Below are positions 1 through 8,992 of a stretch of 64,000 nucleotides of DNA, piece by piece. The DNA comes from Gallionellaceae bacterium (lineage in GTDB: Bacteria; Pseudomonadota; Gammaproteobacteria; Burkholderiales; Thiobacillaceae), in contig JAQTLN010000013.1 of NCBI GenBank assembly GCA_028714875.1, positions 52,380 to 116,379 of the forward strand, in the 5' to 3' direction. Below the pieces are notes generated by a model. That model worked only from the letters and a program-made list of their open reading frames with translations, ran no database searches and had not been told where the DNA came from. A program made the translations under genes and the position numbers. Numbering within the stretch: position 1 is the stretch's first letter; each line of letters starts with the position of its first letter.

Positions 1-1257
1 CCGCTGCTCACCTTCCAGTTGCTGGCGCTGCTGTCCGGTGTCGGCGGCGGCAACTTCGCCTGTTCCATGTCCAATATCAGCACCTTCTTCCCGAAGCGGT
101 TGCAGGGCACGGCGCTGGGCATGAATGCCGGCCTCGGCAACTTCGGCGTCACCACGATGCAGATTCTGATCCCGCTGGTGATGACCGCCGGCGTGTTTGG
201 TGCCATCGCCGGTGACCCCATGGTCCTGGCCAAGGACTCCGGCTGGATCTTCGGCAAGATTACCGCCGGCACCATGACCTGGATTCAGAATGCCGGCTTC
301 GTCTGGCTGCTGTTCCTGATTCCGCTGGCCTTCCTCGGCTTCTTCGGCATGAACAACCTGCTGGTCATCTCTCCGAAGATCGGCGGCACCATCGCCGCCT
401 TCATCAAGGTGCTCTGGCTCTACGGCCTGGCCTTTCTCACCGCCATCGTCGGCCTCTATCTCTACCTGCCGGCTCCGACCGGTTTGGGCCTGCTCAACAT
501 GTGGGTGGCGCTGCCGCTGATCATCGCCGCGACCCTGCTGGTCATGAAGCTCGCCGCCTTCGGTGAAATGAAGGCCAACATCGACAAGCAGTTCGCCATC
601 TTCAAGAACAAGCACACCTGGTCCATGACCGCGCTGTACATCGTCACCTTCGGTTCGTTTATCGGCTTCTCCATGGCCGTGCCCCTGTCCATCAAGGTGA
701 TCTTCGGCGACATGCACATTCTGGATGCCGCCACCCATACCTGGACCCACGTCAAGAACCCGCACGGTCCTTCCGCGCTGACCTACGCCTGGATCGGCCC
801 CTTCGTCGGCGCCCTGATCCGCCCGGTCGGCGGCTGGATATCCGACAAGGTGGGCGGCGCGATCGTCACCCAGATCATCTCGGTGGTCATGGTCGCGGCT
901 TCCGTCTATGCCGGCTACATCATGATGCAGGCCTACCAGTCGGCCACCCCCGAGGTGTTCTTCATGCCCTTCCTGATCACCTTCGTGGTCCTGTTCGCGG
1001 CTTCGGGTATCGGCAACGGCTCCACCTTCCGCTCCGTCGGCGTGATCTTCGACCGTCAGCAGGCCGGCCCGGTGCTGGGCTGGACCTCCGCCGTGGCTGC
1101 TTACGGCGCCTTTATCGCCCCCGAGGTGATCAAGACCCAGATCAAGGCTGGCACTCCGGAAATGGCCATGTACGGCTTCGCGGTGTTCTACGCCCTGTGC
1201 CTGATCATCAACTGGTGGTTCTACCTGCGCAAGAACTCTGAAATTCGCAATCCGTAA
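1..1257 (+). CDS. narK: NarK-type nitrate/nitrite transporter, 5' end outside window
   Basis: Inner-membrane major facilitator of the nitrate/nitrite porter (NNP) family, which moves nitrate in and/or nitrite out for the nitrate reductase encoded downstream. The frame is open from base 1, so the N-terminus lies outside the window and the first in-window start-like codon (TTG at 19) is not a real start. The visible part carries both NNP signatures: a Gly-rich GGGNFACSMSNISTFFPK stretch near the left edge and a second one, GNGSTFRSVGVIF, near base 1015. Many hydrophobic helices lie between them. It is followed by narG after 131 bases. Whether it is a NarK1-like symporter or a NarK2-like antiporter cannot be told from this part. 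Confidence 0.93.
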   Translation, partial: PLLTFQLLALLSGVGGGNFACSMSNISTFFPKRLQGTALGMNAGLGNFGVTTMQILIPLVMTAGVFGAIAGDPMVLAKDSGWIFGKITAGTMTWIQNAGFVWLLFLIPLAFLGFFGMNNLLVISPKIGGTIAAFIKVLWLYGLAFLTAIVGLYLYLPAPTGLGLLNMWVALPLIIAATLLVMKLAAFGEMKANIDKQFAIFKNKHTWSMTALYIVTFGSFIGFSMAVPLSIKVIFGDMHILDAATHTWTHVKNPHGPSALTYAWIGPFVGALIRPVGGWISDKVGGAIVTQIISVVMVAASVYAGYIMMQAYQSATPEVFFMPFLITFVVLFAASGIGNGSTFRSVGVIFDRQQAGPVLGWTSAVAAYGAFIAPEVIKTQIKAGTPEMAMYGFAVFYALCLIINWWFYLRKNSEIRNP

Positions 1258-1264
1258 CAAACCA

Positions 1265-1354
1265 TAGGTTGGGTTAAGCGCGGGGTTCGCGCCGTAACCC
1301 AACAGCATCTGGCAAGAACGTTGGGTTACGCGATGAAGCCGCTAACCCAACCTA
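1265..1354. repeat. Nested inverted-repeat element between narK and narG
   Basis: Outer arms taggttgggtta (1265-1276) and its exact complement (1343-1354) enclose a second pair, cgtaacccaac (1293-1303) and gttgggttacg (1320-1330). The nested arrangement looks like a small MITE-like or REP-like intergenic element. It fills most of the 131-base narK-narG gap and would form a strong RNA structure in a read-through transcript. Confidence 0.7.
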
Positions 1355-1388
1355 CGAAACCTACGCAAGCCGCAACAAGGAGAGTTTC

Positions 1389-4300
1389 ATGAGTCACTTT
1401 CTCGACCGCCTGACCTACTTCACCCACCCGCGTGAGCCGTTCTCCGGTGGCCACGGCGTGATGACCATCGAAGACCGCAAGTGGGAAGACGCTTATCGCA
1501 ACCGCTGGCGCCATGACAAGGTGGTGCGTTCCACCCACGGCGTGAACTGCACCGGCGGCTGTTCCTGGAAAATTTTCGTGAAGAACGGCCTGGTGTCGTT
1601 CGAGATGCAGCAGACCGACTACCCGCGCACCCGCGACGATCTGCCCAACCATGAGCCGCGTGGCTGCCAGCGTGGCGCCAGCTTCTCCTGGTATCTCTAC
1701 AGCCCGCACCGGATCAAGCATCCGATGATTCGTGGCCGCCTGCTCGACCTGTACCGCGCCGAGCGTCGTACCGGCAAAGACCCGGTGGAGGCCTGGGCGG
1801 CGATCCAGGCCGACCCGGCCAAGCGTCTGAAATACACCAGCGTGCGCGGCCTCGGCGGCTTCGTGCGGACCAACTGGGACGAGATCACCGAAATCGTCGC
1901 CGCCGCCAACGTCTACACCATCAACAAGTGGGGTCCGGACCGCATCTACGGTTTCTCGCCGATTCCCGCCATGTCGATGATTTCCTACGCCGCCGGCAGC
2001 CGTTACCTCAGCCTGATCGGCGCCGCCTGTGGTTCCTTCTACGACTGGTATTGCGATCTGCCGGCCGCCAGCCCGCAGACCTGGGGTGAGCAGACCGACG
2101 TGCCGGAAGCGGCCGATTGGTACAACTCGACCTACCTGATCATCACCGGCGCCAACCTGCCGATGACCCGCACGCCGGACGCGCACTTCGCCATCGAGAC
2201 CCGCTACAAGGGCACCAAGATCGTGTCGATGGCGCCGGACTACGCCGAATACGTCAAGTTCGCCGACCTCTGGATGCCGGTGAAGCAGGGTACCGACTCC
2301 GCCGCCTTCCTGGCCATGGGCCATGTCGCCTTGCGCGAGTTCTACATCGACAAGCAGATTCCCTACTTCCAGGAATACGCCCGCAAGTACACCGACCTGC
2401 CGATGCAGGTGGTACTGCGCGAGCATGAAGGCGGCTACGTTACCGACCGCAACCTGCGCGCCTCCGACCTGGGCGGCATGAATGAAACCAACAACCCAGA
2501 GTGGAAAACCATCGTCTGGGACGAGATGTCCGGCGCTTTCGTGGTGCCCAACGGCTCGGTCGGCTTCCGCTGGGGTGAGGAGGGCAAGTGGAACCTGCTG
2601 GAGAAGCAGTCCAGCCAGGCCGATATGTGCGCTGAACTCACCTGCCAGGGCAAGGACGGGGTGGAAATCGTCTCGGTCGCCTTCCCCCACTTCACCGAGG
2701 ATGAGCCCAATCTGCTTTCGCGCAACGTCCCCGCGCGCCGGGTGAAACTGGCCGACGGCACGGAAGCGCTGGTCACTTCCGTGTTTGATCTGCAAATCGC
2801 CCAATACGGTATCGACCGCGGTCTCGGCGGCGGCAATGTCGCCAGTTCCTACGACCAGGCCGATGTCGCCTACACCCCGGCCTGGGCCGAAAAGGTCACC
2901 GGCGTCAAGCGCGCCGACCTGATCCGCACCGGCCGCGAGTTCGCCGACAACGCCGCCAAGACCAAGGGCAAGTCCATGGTCATCATGGGCGCGGCGATCA
3001 ACCATTGGTATCACAACGACCTGTCTTACCGTTCGATCATGAACTTGCTGCACATGTGCGGTTGTGTCGGCCAGAGCGGCGGCGGCTGGGCGCACTACGT
3101 GGGCCAGGAAAAGCTGCGTCCGCAGGCCGGCTGGGCACCGATCGCCTTCGGTCTCGATTGGCACCGTCCGCCGCGCCAGATGAACTCCACTTCCTACTGG
3201 TATTTCCACACCGATCAGTGGCGCTACGAAGCGGTCAAGGCCGACGATCTGCTGTCCCCCGCCGGCAAGAACCGCAACAAAGGTTATTCCCTGGCCGACT
3301 ACAACGTGGCCGCCACCCGCATGGGCTGGCTGCCATCCGCGCCGCACTTCAACCGCAATCCGCTGGAACTGGCCGCCGAGGCTGCCAAGGCCGGCGCGAC
3401 CGATGAAGCCGGCGCGGCCAAGTACATCGCCGAGCAACTCAAGTCCGGCGCCCTCGATGTGTCCTTCGCCGACCCGGACAACCCGGTCAACTGGCCGCGC
3501 AACCTGATCGTCTGGCGCGCCAACCTGATCGGCACTTCCGCCAAGGGCCATGAATACTTCTTGAAGCACCTGCTGGGCGCGCAGAACGGCGTCCTGCACG
3601 AGGGCGGCGACGGCAACAACTGCAAGGAAGTGAAGTGGCACGAGAAGGGGCCGACCGCCAAGCTGGACCTGATGGTGGACATCAACTTCCGCCTCAACTC
3701 CACCGGCGCCTACTCCGACATCATCCTGCCCACCGCGACCTGGTACGAGAAGCACGACCTCAACACCACGGACATGCACCCGTTCATCCACCCGCTGAGT
3801 GAAGCGGTGAGCCCGGGTTGGGAATCGAAGTCCGACTGGCAGATCTTCAAGCACATCGCCAAGGCCTTCTCGAAACTGGCCGCCAAGCACCTGGGCACCA
3901 AGAAGGATCTGGTGGCGCTGCCGATGCAGCACGACTCGGCCTTCGAAATGGCGCAGCCGCTGGGCCAGGTGAAGGACTGGAAGCGCGGCGACTGCGAGCC
4001 GATCCCCGGCAAGACCATGCCGCTGATCAAGCTGGTGGAGCGCGATTTCGCCAGCACCTACAACAAGTTCATCGGCCTGGGCCCCTTGATGGTCAAGCTG
4101 GGCAACAACATCAAGGGCATCGACTGGAACACCGAGCAGGAATACAACGAGCTCGCCAGCCTCAACCGCACGGTGAAGGAGCCCGGTGTCTCGCAAGGCA
4201 TGCCGTCCCTGGAAGAAGACATCGCGGTGTGCGATTCGGTGATGCGCATGGCGCCGGAAACCAACGGCGAGGTGGCGCACAAGTCGTGGTCCGCCCTGTC

Positions 4301-5141
4301 GAAGAAAACCGGCATCGACCACCACCACCTCTACGCCGGTCGCCACGAGGACAAGATCACCTTCCGCGACATCCAGGCGCAGCCGCGCAAGATCATCACC
4401 GCGCCGACCTGGTCCGGGATCGAGTCGGAGCATGTGTCCTACACGGCGGGCTACACCAACATCCACGAGCACATTCCCTTCCGTACCCTGACCGGCCGCG
4501 CCCACTTCTACCAGGATCACGAGTGGTTCCTAGATTTCGGCGAAGGCTTCTGCACCTTCCGTCCGCCGGTGGACATGAAGGCCAAGGAAAAGGTGCCGGC
4601 CAGCGTGCTGAAGAAACCACACCTGACCCTGTCCTGGATCACGCCGCACTCCAAGTGGGGCATCCACTCCACCTATCAGGACAACTTGCGCATGCTCAAC
4701 CTGTTCCGCGGTGGTCCTTATGTGTGGATCTCCGAGGATGACGCGAAGTCGGTGGGCATCGCCGACAACGACTGGGTCGAAGCCATCAACGCCAACGGCG
4801 CCACCATGGCAAGAGCGGTGGTGTCGCAACGGGTGCCGCGCGGCATGGCGATGATGTACCACGCCCAGGAAAAGAACGTGAACGTGCCCGGCAGTCCCTC
4901 CACGGGAAAACGCGGCGGCATTCTCAACTCGGTCACCCGGGTCATCGTCAAGCCCACCAACATGGTCGGTGGCTATGTGCAACTCGCCTACGGCTTCAAC
5001 TACTACGGCACGGTGGGCTGCCAGCGCGACGAAGTGGTGGTGCTGCACAAGGTCGAGGATCAGAACATCGACTGGCTGGAGCGGCCGTTGACACCGGAAC
5101 GGGAAGCGCAGTTGAACCCGCCGGGTGTGGGGCCGAAATGA
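1389..5141 (+). CDS. narG: Respiratory nitrate reductase alpha subunit NarG
   Basis: Catalytic molybdo-bis-MGD subunit of the membrane-bound, cytoplasm-facing nitrate reductase, which reduces nitrate to nitrite with electrons from NarH. Length 1250 aa, normal for NarG. The FS0 iron-sulfur site has His50, Cys54, Cys58 and Cys93, the His-plus-three-Cys pattern of NarG. The molybdenum ligand Asp223 lies in YDWYCDLPAASPQ. The start ATG follows an 'aaggagag' ribosome site. It is first in narGHJI, downstream of narK. There is no Tat signal beyond the vestigial N-terminus usual in NarG. Identity is secure. Confidence 0.97.
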   Translation: MSHFLDRLTYFTHPREPFSGGHGVMTIEDRKWEDAYRNRWRHDKVVRSTHGVNCTGGCSWKIFVKNGLVSFEMQQTDYPRTRDDLPNHEPRGCQRGASFSWYLYSPHRIKHPMIRGRLLDLYRAERRTGKDPVEAWAAIQADPAKRLKYTSVRGLGGFVRTNWDEITEIVAAANVYTINKWGPDRIYGFSPIPAMSMISYAAGSRYLSLIGAACGSFYDWYCDLPAASPQTWGEQTDVPEAADWYNSTYLIITGANLPMTRTPDAHFAIETRYKGTKIVSMAPDYAEYVKFADLWMPVKQGTDSAAFLAMGHVALREFYIDKQIPYFQEYARKYTDLPMQVVLREHEGGYVTDRNLRASDLGGMNETNNPEWKTIVWDEMSGAFVVPNGSVGFRWGEEGKWNLLEKQSSQADMCAELTCQGKDGVEIVSVAFPHFTEDEPNLLSRNVPARRVKLADGTEALVTSVFDLQIAQYGIDRGLGGGNVASSYDQADVAYTPAWAEKVTGVKRADLIRTGREFADNAAKTKGKSMVIMGAAINHWYHNDLSYRSIMNLLHMCGCVGQSGGGWAHYVGQEKLRPQAGWAPIAFGLDWHRPPRQMNSTSYWYFHTDQWRYEAVKADDLLSPAGKNRNKGYSLADYNVAATRMGWLPSAPHFNRNPLELAAEAAKAGATDEAGAAKYIAEQLKSGALDVSFADPDNPVNWPRNLIVWRANLIGTSAKGHEYFLKHLLGAQNGVLHEGGDGNNCKEVKWHEKGPTAKLDLMVDINFRLNSTGAYSDIILPTATWYEKHDLNTTDMHPFIHPLSEAVSPGWESKSDWQIFKHIAKAFSKLAAKHLGTKKDLVALPMQHDSAFEMAQPLGQVKDWKRGDCEPIPGKTMPLIKLVERDFASTYNKFIGLGPLMVKLGNNIKGIDWNTEQEYNELASLNRTVKEPGVSQGMPSLEEDIAVCDSVMRMAPETNGEVAHKSWSALSKKTGIDHHHLYAGRHEDKITFRDIQAQPRKIITAPTWSGIESEHVSYTAGYTNIHEHIPFRTLTGRAHFYQDHEWFLDFGEGFCTFRPPVDMKAKEKVPASVLKKPHLTLSWITPHSKWGIHSTYQDNLRMLNLFRGGPYVWISEDDAKSVGIADNDWVEAINANGATMARAVVSQRVPRGMAMMYHAQEKNVNVPGSPSTGKRGGILNSVTRVIVKPTNMVGGYVQLAYGFNYYGTVGCQRDEVVVLHKVEDQNIDWLERPLTPEREAQLNPPGVGPK

Positions 5142-5273
5142 TCGGATCGAAATGAATTTCTCCCCTTTCCCGGAGGGAGAGGGGATTCAAAGGGTTTAAC
5201 CGCCAGGGTTCAGAGGTTACGGGTCTCATGGCTGGGTCGTCGCTTCCCGAGGGCCCTGGTGGTTAACAAGATA

Positions 5274-5342
5274 CGTAGGGCGGAACGCGAAGCGGTTCCG
5301 CCGCATGGATCGGCGGATCGCCTTTCAGGCATTCGCCCTACG
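5274..5342. repeat. Inverted-repeat element before narH
   Basis: The narG-narH gap (5142-5354) holds two palindromic pieces. At 5158-5186 lies a fragment of the 'ctccctctcccggag' repeat also seen before narJ and at 58.5 kb. At 5274-5342 the arms cgtagggcg and cgccctacg enclose an inner hairpin (ggcggaac ... gttccgcc). The right arm ends one base before the narH ribosome site, so the element forms most of the narH leader. Confidence 0.65.
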
Positions 5343-5354
5343 AAGGAGATTGAA

Positions 5355-6902
5355 ATGAAAGTCAGAGCGCAATTCGCATTCGTTTTCAACCTGGATAAAT
5401 GCATCGGTTGCCACACCTGTTCCGTGACCTGCAAGAACGTGTGGACCAACCGCAAGGGCGTCGAGTACGTCTGGTTCAACAACGTCGAGTCCAAGCCCGG
5501 TATCGGCTATCCCAAGGACTGGGAAGACCAGAAGAAATGGCGTGGCGGCTGGGAATTGAAAGACGGCAAGCTGCAACTGAAATCCGGCTCCAAGATGGCC
5601 CGCCTGGCCAATATCTTCGCCAACCCGGACATGCCGGAAATCGACGATTACTATGAGCCGTTCACTTTCGATTACGCGCACCTGCAGAACGCGCCGTTGT
5701 CGGAAGCCGCGCCCACCGCGCGCCCGGTGTCGCAGATCACCGGCGACAAGATGGAAAAGATCACCTGGGGCCCGAACTGGGAAGACGACCTTGCCGGCGA
5801 GTTCGAGAAGCGCTCCAAGGACCGCAACATGCACAACCTGGAGAAGGAGATCTACAAGCAGTTCGAGAACACCTTCCACATGTATCTGCCGCGCATCTGC
5901 AACCACTGCATCAACCCGGCCTGCGTCGCCGCCTGCCCATCCGGCTCGATGTACAAGCGCGAGGAAGACGGCATCGTGCTGGTGGACCAGGACAAGTGCC
6001 GCGGTTGGCGCATGTGCATCTCCTCCTGCCCGTACAAGAAGGTGTATTACAACTGGGAATCGGGCAAGGCCGAGAAGTGCATCGGCTGCTACCCGCGCGT
6101 CGAATCCGGCATGCCGACGGTGTGCTCCGAGTCCTGCGTCGGCCGCATCCGCTACAACGGCATCATGTTGTATGACGCCGACAAGATCGAGCAGTTGGCC
6201 TCGGTGCCCAACGAGCAGGATTTGTATCAGGCCCAGCTCGACATCTTCCTCGACCCGAACGACCCCGACGTCATCGAAGCCGCGCGTCGTGACGGCATCC
6301 AGGAAGACTGGATCGAAGCCGCGCGGAAATCGCCCATCTACAAGATGGCTGTGGACTGGAAGATCGCCTTCCCGATGCACCCCGAGTTCCGCACCCTGCC
6401 CATGGTCTGGTACGTGCCGCCCCTGTCGCCGGTGCAATCGCACATTGACCAGGGCGGCCTGTCTTCCGATCCGGGCAGCGTCATCCCGCCGGTGGAAAAT
6501 CTGCGCCTGCCGGTGAAATACCTGGCCAACCTGCTCACCGCCGGCAAGGAAGCGCCCATCGTCCTCGCCCTGAAACGGATGATCGCGATGCGCGCCTACC
6601 AGCGTTCCATCCACGTCGAAGGCAAGGCCGATACCCGCGCCCTGGACGAGATCGGCATGAGCGAGGAAATGGCCCTGGAGATGTACCGTTACCTGGCCAT
6701 CGCCAACTACGAAGACCGCTTCGTGATTCCTTCCGGCCACGAAGAAGTCCGACTGGATGATTTCTACGCCTTCCAGGGCCAGAACGGCTTCACCTTCGGC
6801 AACGATTCCTCGCCCGGCATTTCCGCGAATTCCCTGTTCCCGGAACGGCGCAAGGAAACCGTGGAATCCCGCGATCCGGCCCCGTCCGCCGACGAGCGTT
6901 AA
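5355..6902 (+). CDS. narH: Respiratory nitrate reductase beta subunit NarH
   Basis: Iron-sulfur electron-transfer subunit linking the NarI hemes to NarG on the cytoplasmic face. 515 aa from the ATG at 5355, which has 'aaggagat' 5 bases upstream; the frame stays open further upstream but only through repeat DNA. Cysteine groups: C16/C19/C22/C26 (CIGCHTCSVTC), CNHCINPACVAACP, CRGWRMCISSCP and CIGCYPRVESGMPTVC. The Trp in CRGWRMC replaces the fourth ligand, the family hallmark that makes one cluster [3Fe-4S]. Third gene of narKGHJI. Confidence 0.96.
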   Translation: MKVRAQFAFVFNLDKCIGCHTCSVTCKNVWTNRKGVEYVWFNNVESKPGIGYPKDWEDQKKWRGGWELKDGKLQLKSGSKMARLANIFANPDMPEIDDYYEPFTFDYAHLQNAPLSEAAPTARPVSQITGDKMEKITWGPNWEDDLAGEFEKRSKDRNMHNLEKEIYKQFENTFHMYLPRICNHCINPACVAACPSGSMYKREEDGIVLVDQDKCRGWRMCISSCPYKKVYYNWESGKAEKCIGCYPRVESGMPTVCSESCVGRIRYNGIMLYDADKIEQLASVPNEQDLYQAQLDIFLDPNDPDVIEAARRDGIQEDWIEAARKSPIYKMAVDWKIAFPMHPEFRTLPMVWYVPPLSPVQSHIDQGGLSSDPGSVIPPVENLRLPVKYLANLLTAGKEAPIVLALKRMIAMRAYQRSIHVEGKADTRALDEIGMSEEMALEMYRYLAIANYEDRFVIPSGHEEVRLDDFYAFQGQNGFTFGNDSSPGISANSLFPERRKETVESRDPAPSADER

Positions 6903-6904
6903 CA

Positions 6905-7021
6905 CTCCCCTCCCCCTCCGGGAGGGGCCGGGGGAGAGGGAACGCGACCCGATCAAGCGACATCGCCTGATCAGCCGCCCGTCCCTCACCCCGGCCCTCT
7001 CCCGGAGGGAGAGGGAGCAAA
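6905..7021. repeat. Palindromic 'ccctctccc' repeat upstream of narJ
   Basis: Two inverted blocks (ctccccctccgggagggg and ctctcccggagggagag) fill the narH-narJ gap and run up to the narJ ribosome site. A second full copy precedes the ABC transporter at 58466-58577, and both end in the same gggagagggagc/aaaccag sequence. Fragments occur at 5158-5186 and inside cysS. It is a dispersed, strongly structured intergenic repeat. Confidence 0.8.
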
Positions 7022-7034
7022 CCAGGAGAACACC

Positions 7035-7574
7035 ATGTTCTACAAAGTCTTATCCAAATTGCTCGATTACCCGGACGAGGCCATGATGGCGGCCATCCCG
7101 GAACTGCGCGTTGAAATCAAGCGCGGTTTCGAGGCCGCCGAATGGCTGGTGCTGGATCGCTTTCTCAATCATCTGGAAAGCCTCGACCTGACCGATGTGC
7201 AGGCGGCCTATGTGCAGACCTTCGACCTCACCCCGGAACATGCCCTGAACCTTACCCACCACTTGTTCGGCGACGACAAGAACCGGGGTCCGGCGCTGAT
7301 CGACCTGTCCGTGTTTTACAAGGAATACGGCCTGGAGATGGTGACAAAAGATGCGGCGGCGAATGAAGACGCCAGCAACGAGATTCCGGACTATTTGCCG
7401 CTGATGCTGGAATTCGCCACCTATCTCGAGCCGGAGGAGGCGCGTCTCTTCCTGTCGCAGTGGGCCAAGATATTGAATCAGCTCGCCAGCAACCTGGAAG
7501 AAGCGCTAAGCCCCTACGCCCCCCTCATCCGCCTCGTCGAACAACGCAGCCTGCTGGTCAAGGCCGCTGCCTGA
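7035..7574 (+). CDS. narJ: Nitrate reductase assembly chaperone NarJ
   Basis: System-specific cytoplasmic chaperone that holds apo-NarGH during cofactor insertion and membrane docking; not part of the final enzyme. 179 aa, shorter than the roughly 230 aa of the enterobacterial protein and lacking much of the C-terminal extension. The family pattern of an N-terminal MFYKVLSKLLDYPDE and an acidic helical body is present. The start ATG follows 'aggag' supplied at the end of the preceding repeat. narI begins 14 bases after its stop. Confidence 0.92.
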   Translation: MFYKVLSKLLDYPDEAMMAAIPELRVEIKRGFEAAEWLVLDRFLNHLESLDLTDVQAAYVQTFDLTPEHALNLTHHLFGDDKNRGPALIDLSVFYKEYGLEMVTKDAAANEDASNEIPDYLPLMLEFATYLEPEEARLFLSQWAKILNQLASNLEEALSPYAPLIRLVEQRSLLVKAAA

Positions 7575-7588
7575 AAGGAGTACAGATC

Positions 7589-8278
7589 ATGGACCTGCAT
7601 CAAATTGTCTACGGGGTTTATCCCTACCTCTGTCTGGTCACCTTCGTGCTGGGGAGCTGGATACGTTTCGACCACGAGCAATACACCTGGAAAAGCGATT
7701 CCAGCCAATTGCTCTCCAAGAACGGCATGCGTCTGGCCAGCAACTTCTTCCATATCGGGGTGATCGCGATCTTCTTCGGCCACTTCGTCGGCCTGCTGAC
7801 GCCGCACAGCGTATTTACGGCGCTGGGCGTGTCCGACATGGCGCACCAGGGTATCGCCATCCTGGCCGGCGCGATCTTCGGCACGATGGCCCTGATCGGC
7901 GGTATCGGCCTGTGGCTGCGGCGCATGCTGAACAAGCGGGTGCGCGCCGCCAGCCGCTGGATGGACATCAACATCCTGGGCTGGATCCTGCTTACCCTGG
8001 TGATGGGACTGTCCACACTGCCTTTCTCCATCGGCCACGCCGAACACGGCGATGCTACCGTGATGCTGCGTCTGGCTGAATGGGTGCAAAGCGTGGTCAC
8101 GCTGCAACCCAACCCGGAACTGCTGCGCAACGTCGATACCGTGTTCAAGATGCACATCTTCCTGGGCATGAGCGTGTTCCTGTTCTTCCCCTTCACCCGC
8201 CTGGTTCACATCTGGAGCGCGCCGGTCGGCTACCTGTTCCGCGCCTACCAGATCGTTCGCGCCAAGCGTCCGGCGTAA
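7589..8278 (+). CDS. narI: Respiratory nitrate reductase gamma subunit NarI (cytochrome b)
   Basis: Inner-membrane di-heme b subunit that oxidises quinol and anchors NarGH. 229 aa with five hydrophobic helices. Candidate heme ligands are the His pairs in NFFHIGVIAIFFGHFVG and in KMHIFLGMSVFLFFPFTRLVH, matching the two-per-helix layout of the family. The ATG at 7589 follows 'aaaggag'; an upstream in-frame start would overlap narJ and is unlikely. Last gene of the nar operon proper; 162 bases separate it from the DsrC-like gene. Confidence 0.95.
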   Translation: MDLHQIVYGVYPYLCLVTFVLGSWIRFDHEQYTWKSDSSQLLSKNGMRLASNFFHIGVIAIFFGHFVGLLTPHSVFTALGVSDMAHQGIAILAGAIFGTMALIGGIGLWLRRMLNKRVRAASRWMDINILGWILLTLVMGLSTLPFSIGHAEHGDATVMLRLAEWVQSVVTLQPNPELLRNVDTVFKMHIFLGMSVFLFFPFTRLVHIWSAPVGYLFRAYQIVRAKRPA

Positions 8279-8337
8279 AGGGACCGTGATCGATTCTCCC
8301 GGCGGCCATGGGTTGCGGTATGGTCGCTCGGGATGAA

Positions 8338-8351
8338 TTGACAATGATCAT
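8338..8351 (+). promoter_or_regulatory. FNR/DNR-like site upstream of the DsrC-like gene
   Basis: The sequence TTGACAATGATCAT has the TTGAY-N4-RTCAA architecture of FNR/DNR sites, with one mismatch at the last base. It is centred about 96 bases before the start codon at 8441. A loose -10 candidate (catacc, 8381-8386) would put transcription start roughly 48 bases from the site centre. This suggests oxygen- or nitrogen-oxide-responsive control separate from narG, but it is pattern recognition only. Confidence 0.35.
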
Positions 8352-8440
8352 GGTCGACGATCGGCCAGTCGCCGATCCTCCATACCTGAGAAAACCATTC
8401 AAGTATCTTCCACAACCCTTTTGAATTGCAGGAGGCCATC

Positions 8441-8869
8441 ATGCGTTTCGACCCGAAAGCTGCCTTGCACGTTAAAAAAGTCAACTACCGGGAAGATGCC
8501 CGCGACAGTACCAGCCCCTACGCCATCTACACCTGTTCGGTGCGGGTCGATGGTCAGGAAGTGCTGACCGACCAGGAGGGCTACATCCTCGACATGGACG
8601 CCTGGAGCGAGGGCTTTGCCCAGGCCCAGGCCGACAAGGAAGGCCTTGAGTTGACCGACGAGCATTGGCAGGTGATTCACTTCATCCGCGAGTTCTACGA
8701 GGAGCACAGCGTCCAGGCCCAGGTCCGCGACATGGTCAAACACTTCCGCGAAGTCTGGGGCCCGGAGCACGGCAACAGCCGTTACCTGCACGACATCTTC
8801 CCCATGGGCGGCCCACAGAAACAGGGCAACCGCGTCGCGGGGGTACGCAAGACCAAGGGTGAGCACTGA
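8441..8869 (+). CDS. DsrC/TusE-family protein without C-terminal cysteines (RspA-like)
   Basis: 142 aa. The DsrC fold signature is clear: VDGQEVLTDQEGYILDMDAW, LTDEHWQVIHFIREFYEE, then a helical segment and a LHDIFPMGGP end. The tail ends QGNRVAGVRKTKGEH and lacks both DsrC cysteines, so it cannot form the DsrC trisulfide or relay sulfur as TusE does. The one cysteine sits near residue 32. Cysteine-free DsrC homologues have been grouped as putative regulators (RspA). The ATG at 8441 has 'ggagg' 5 bases upstream. It follows narGHJI and ends at a strong terminator, suggesting a link between sulfur state and nitrate respiration. Confidence 0.85.
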   Translation: MRFDPKAALHVKKVNYREDARDSTSPYAIYTCSVRVDGQEVLTDQEGYILDMDAWSEGFAQAQADKEGLELTDEHWQVIHFIREFYEEHSVQAQVRDMVKHFREVWGPEHGNSRYLHDIFPMGGPQKQGNRVAGVRKTKGEH

Positions 8870-8891
8870 TCCTTACACAACGAGTGAAAAG

Positions 8892-8918
8892 AAAAACGGG
8901 CCTACCTGGCCCGTTTTT
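8892..8918 (+). terminator. Rho-independent terminator after the DsrC-like gene
   Basis: Stem aaaaacgggcc (8892-8902) and ggcccgttttt (8908-8918) with a 5-base loop, ending in a T run. It closes the nar-rspA transcription unit. Confidence 0.88.
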
Positions 8919-8992
8919 CATGGGTGAACCGCCGGGCCGGCCACGATCGACCGTTTCGTCCCAGATGCAGCGGCTGATTCAGCTGTGTCGAG

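Noticed and set aside
1326-4520. Long antisense open frame of over 1000 codons opposite narG
   Set aside because: It is an artefact of GC-rich codon use; the translation is low-complexity and His/Gly/Val/Arg-rich, has no family motifs, and narG on the plus strand is certain.
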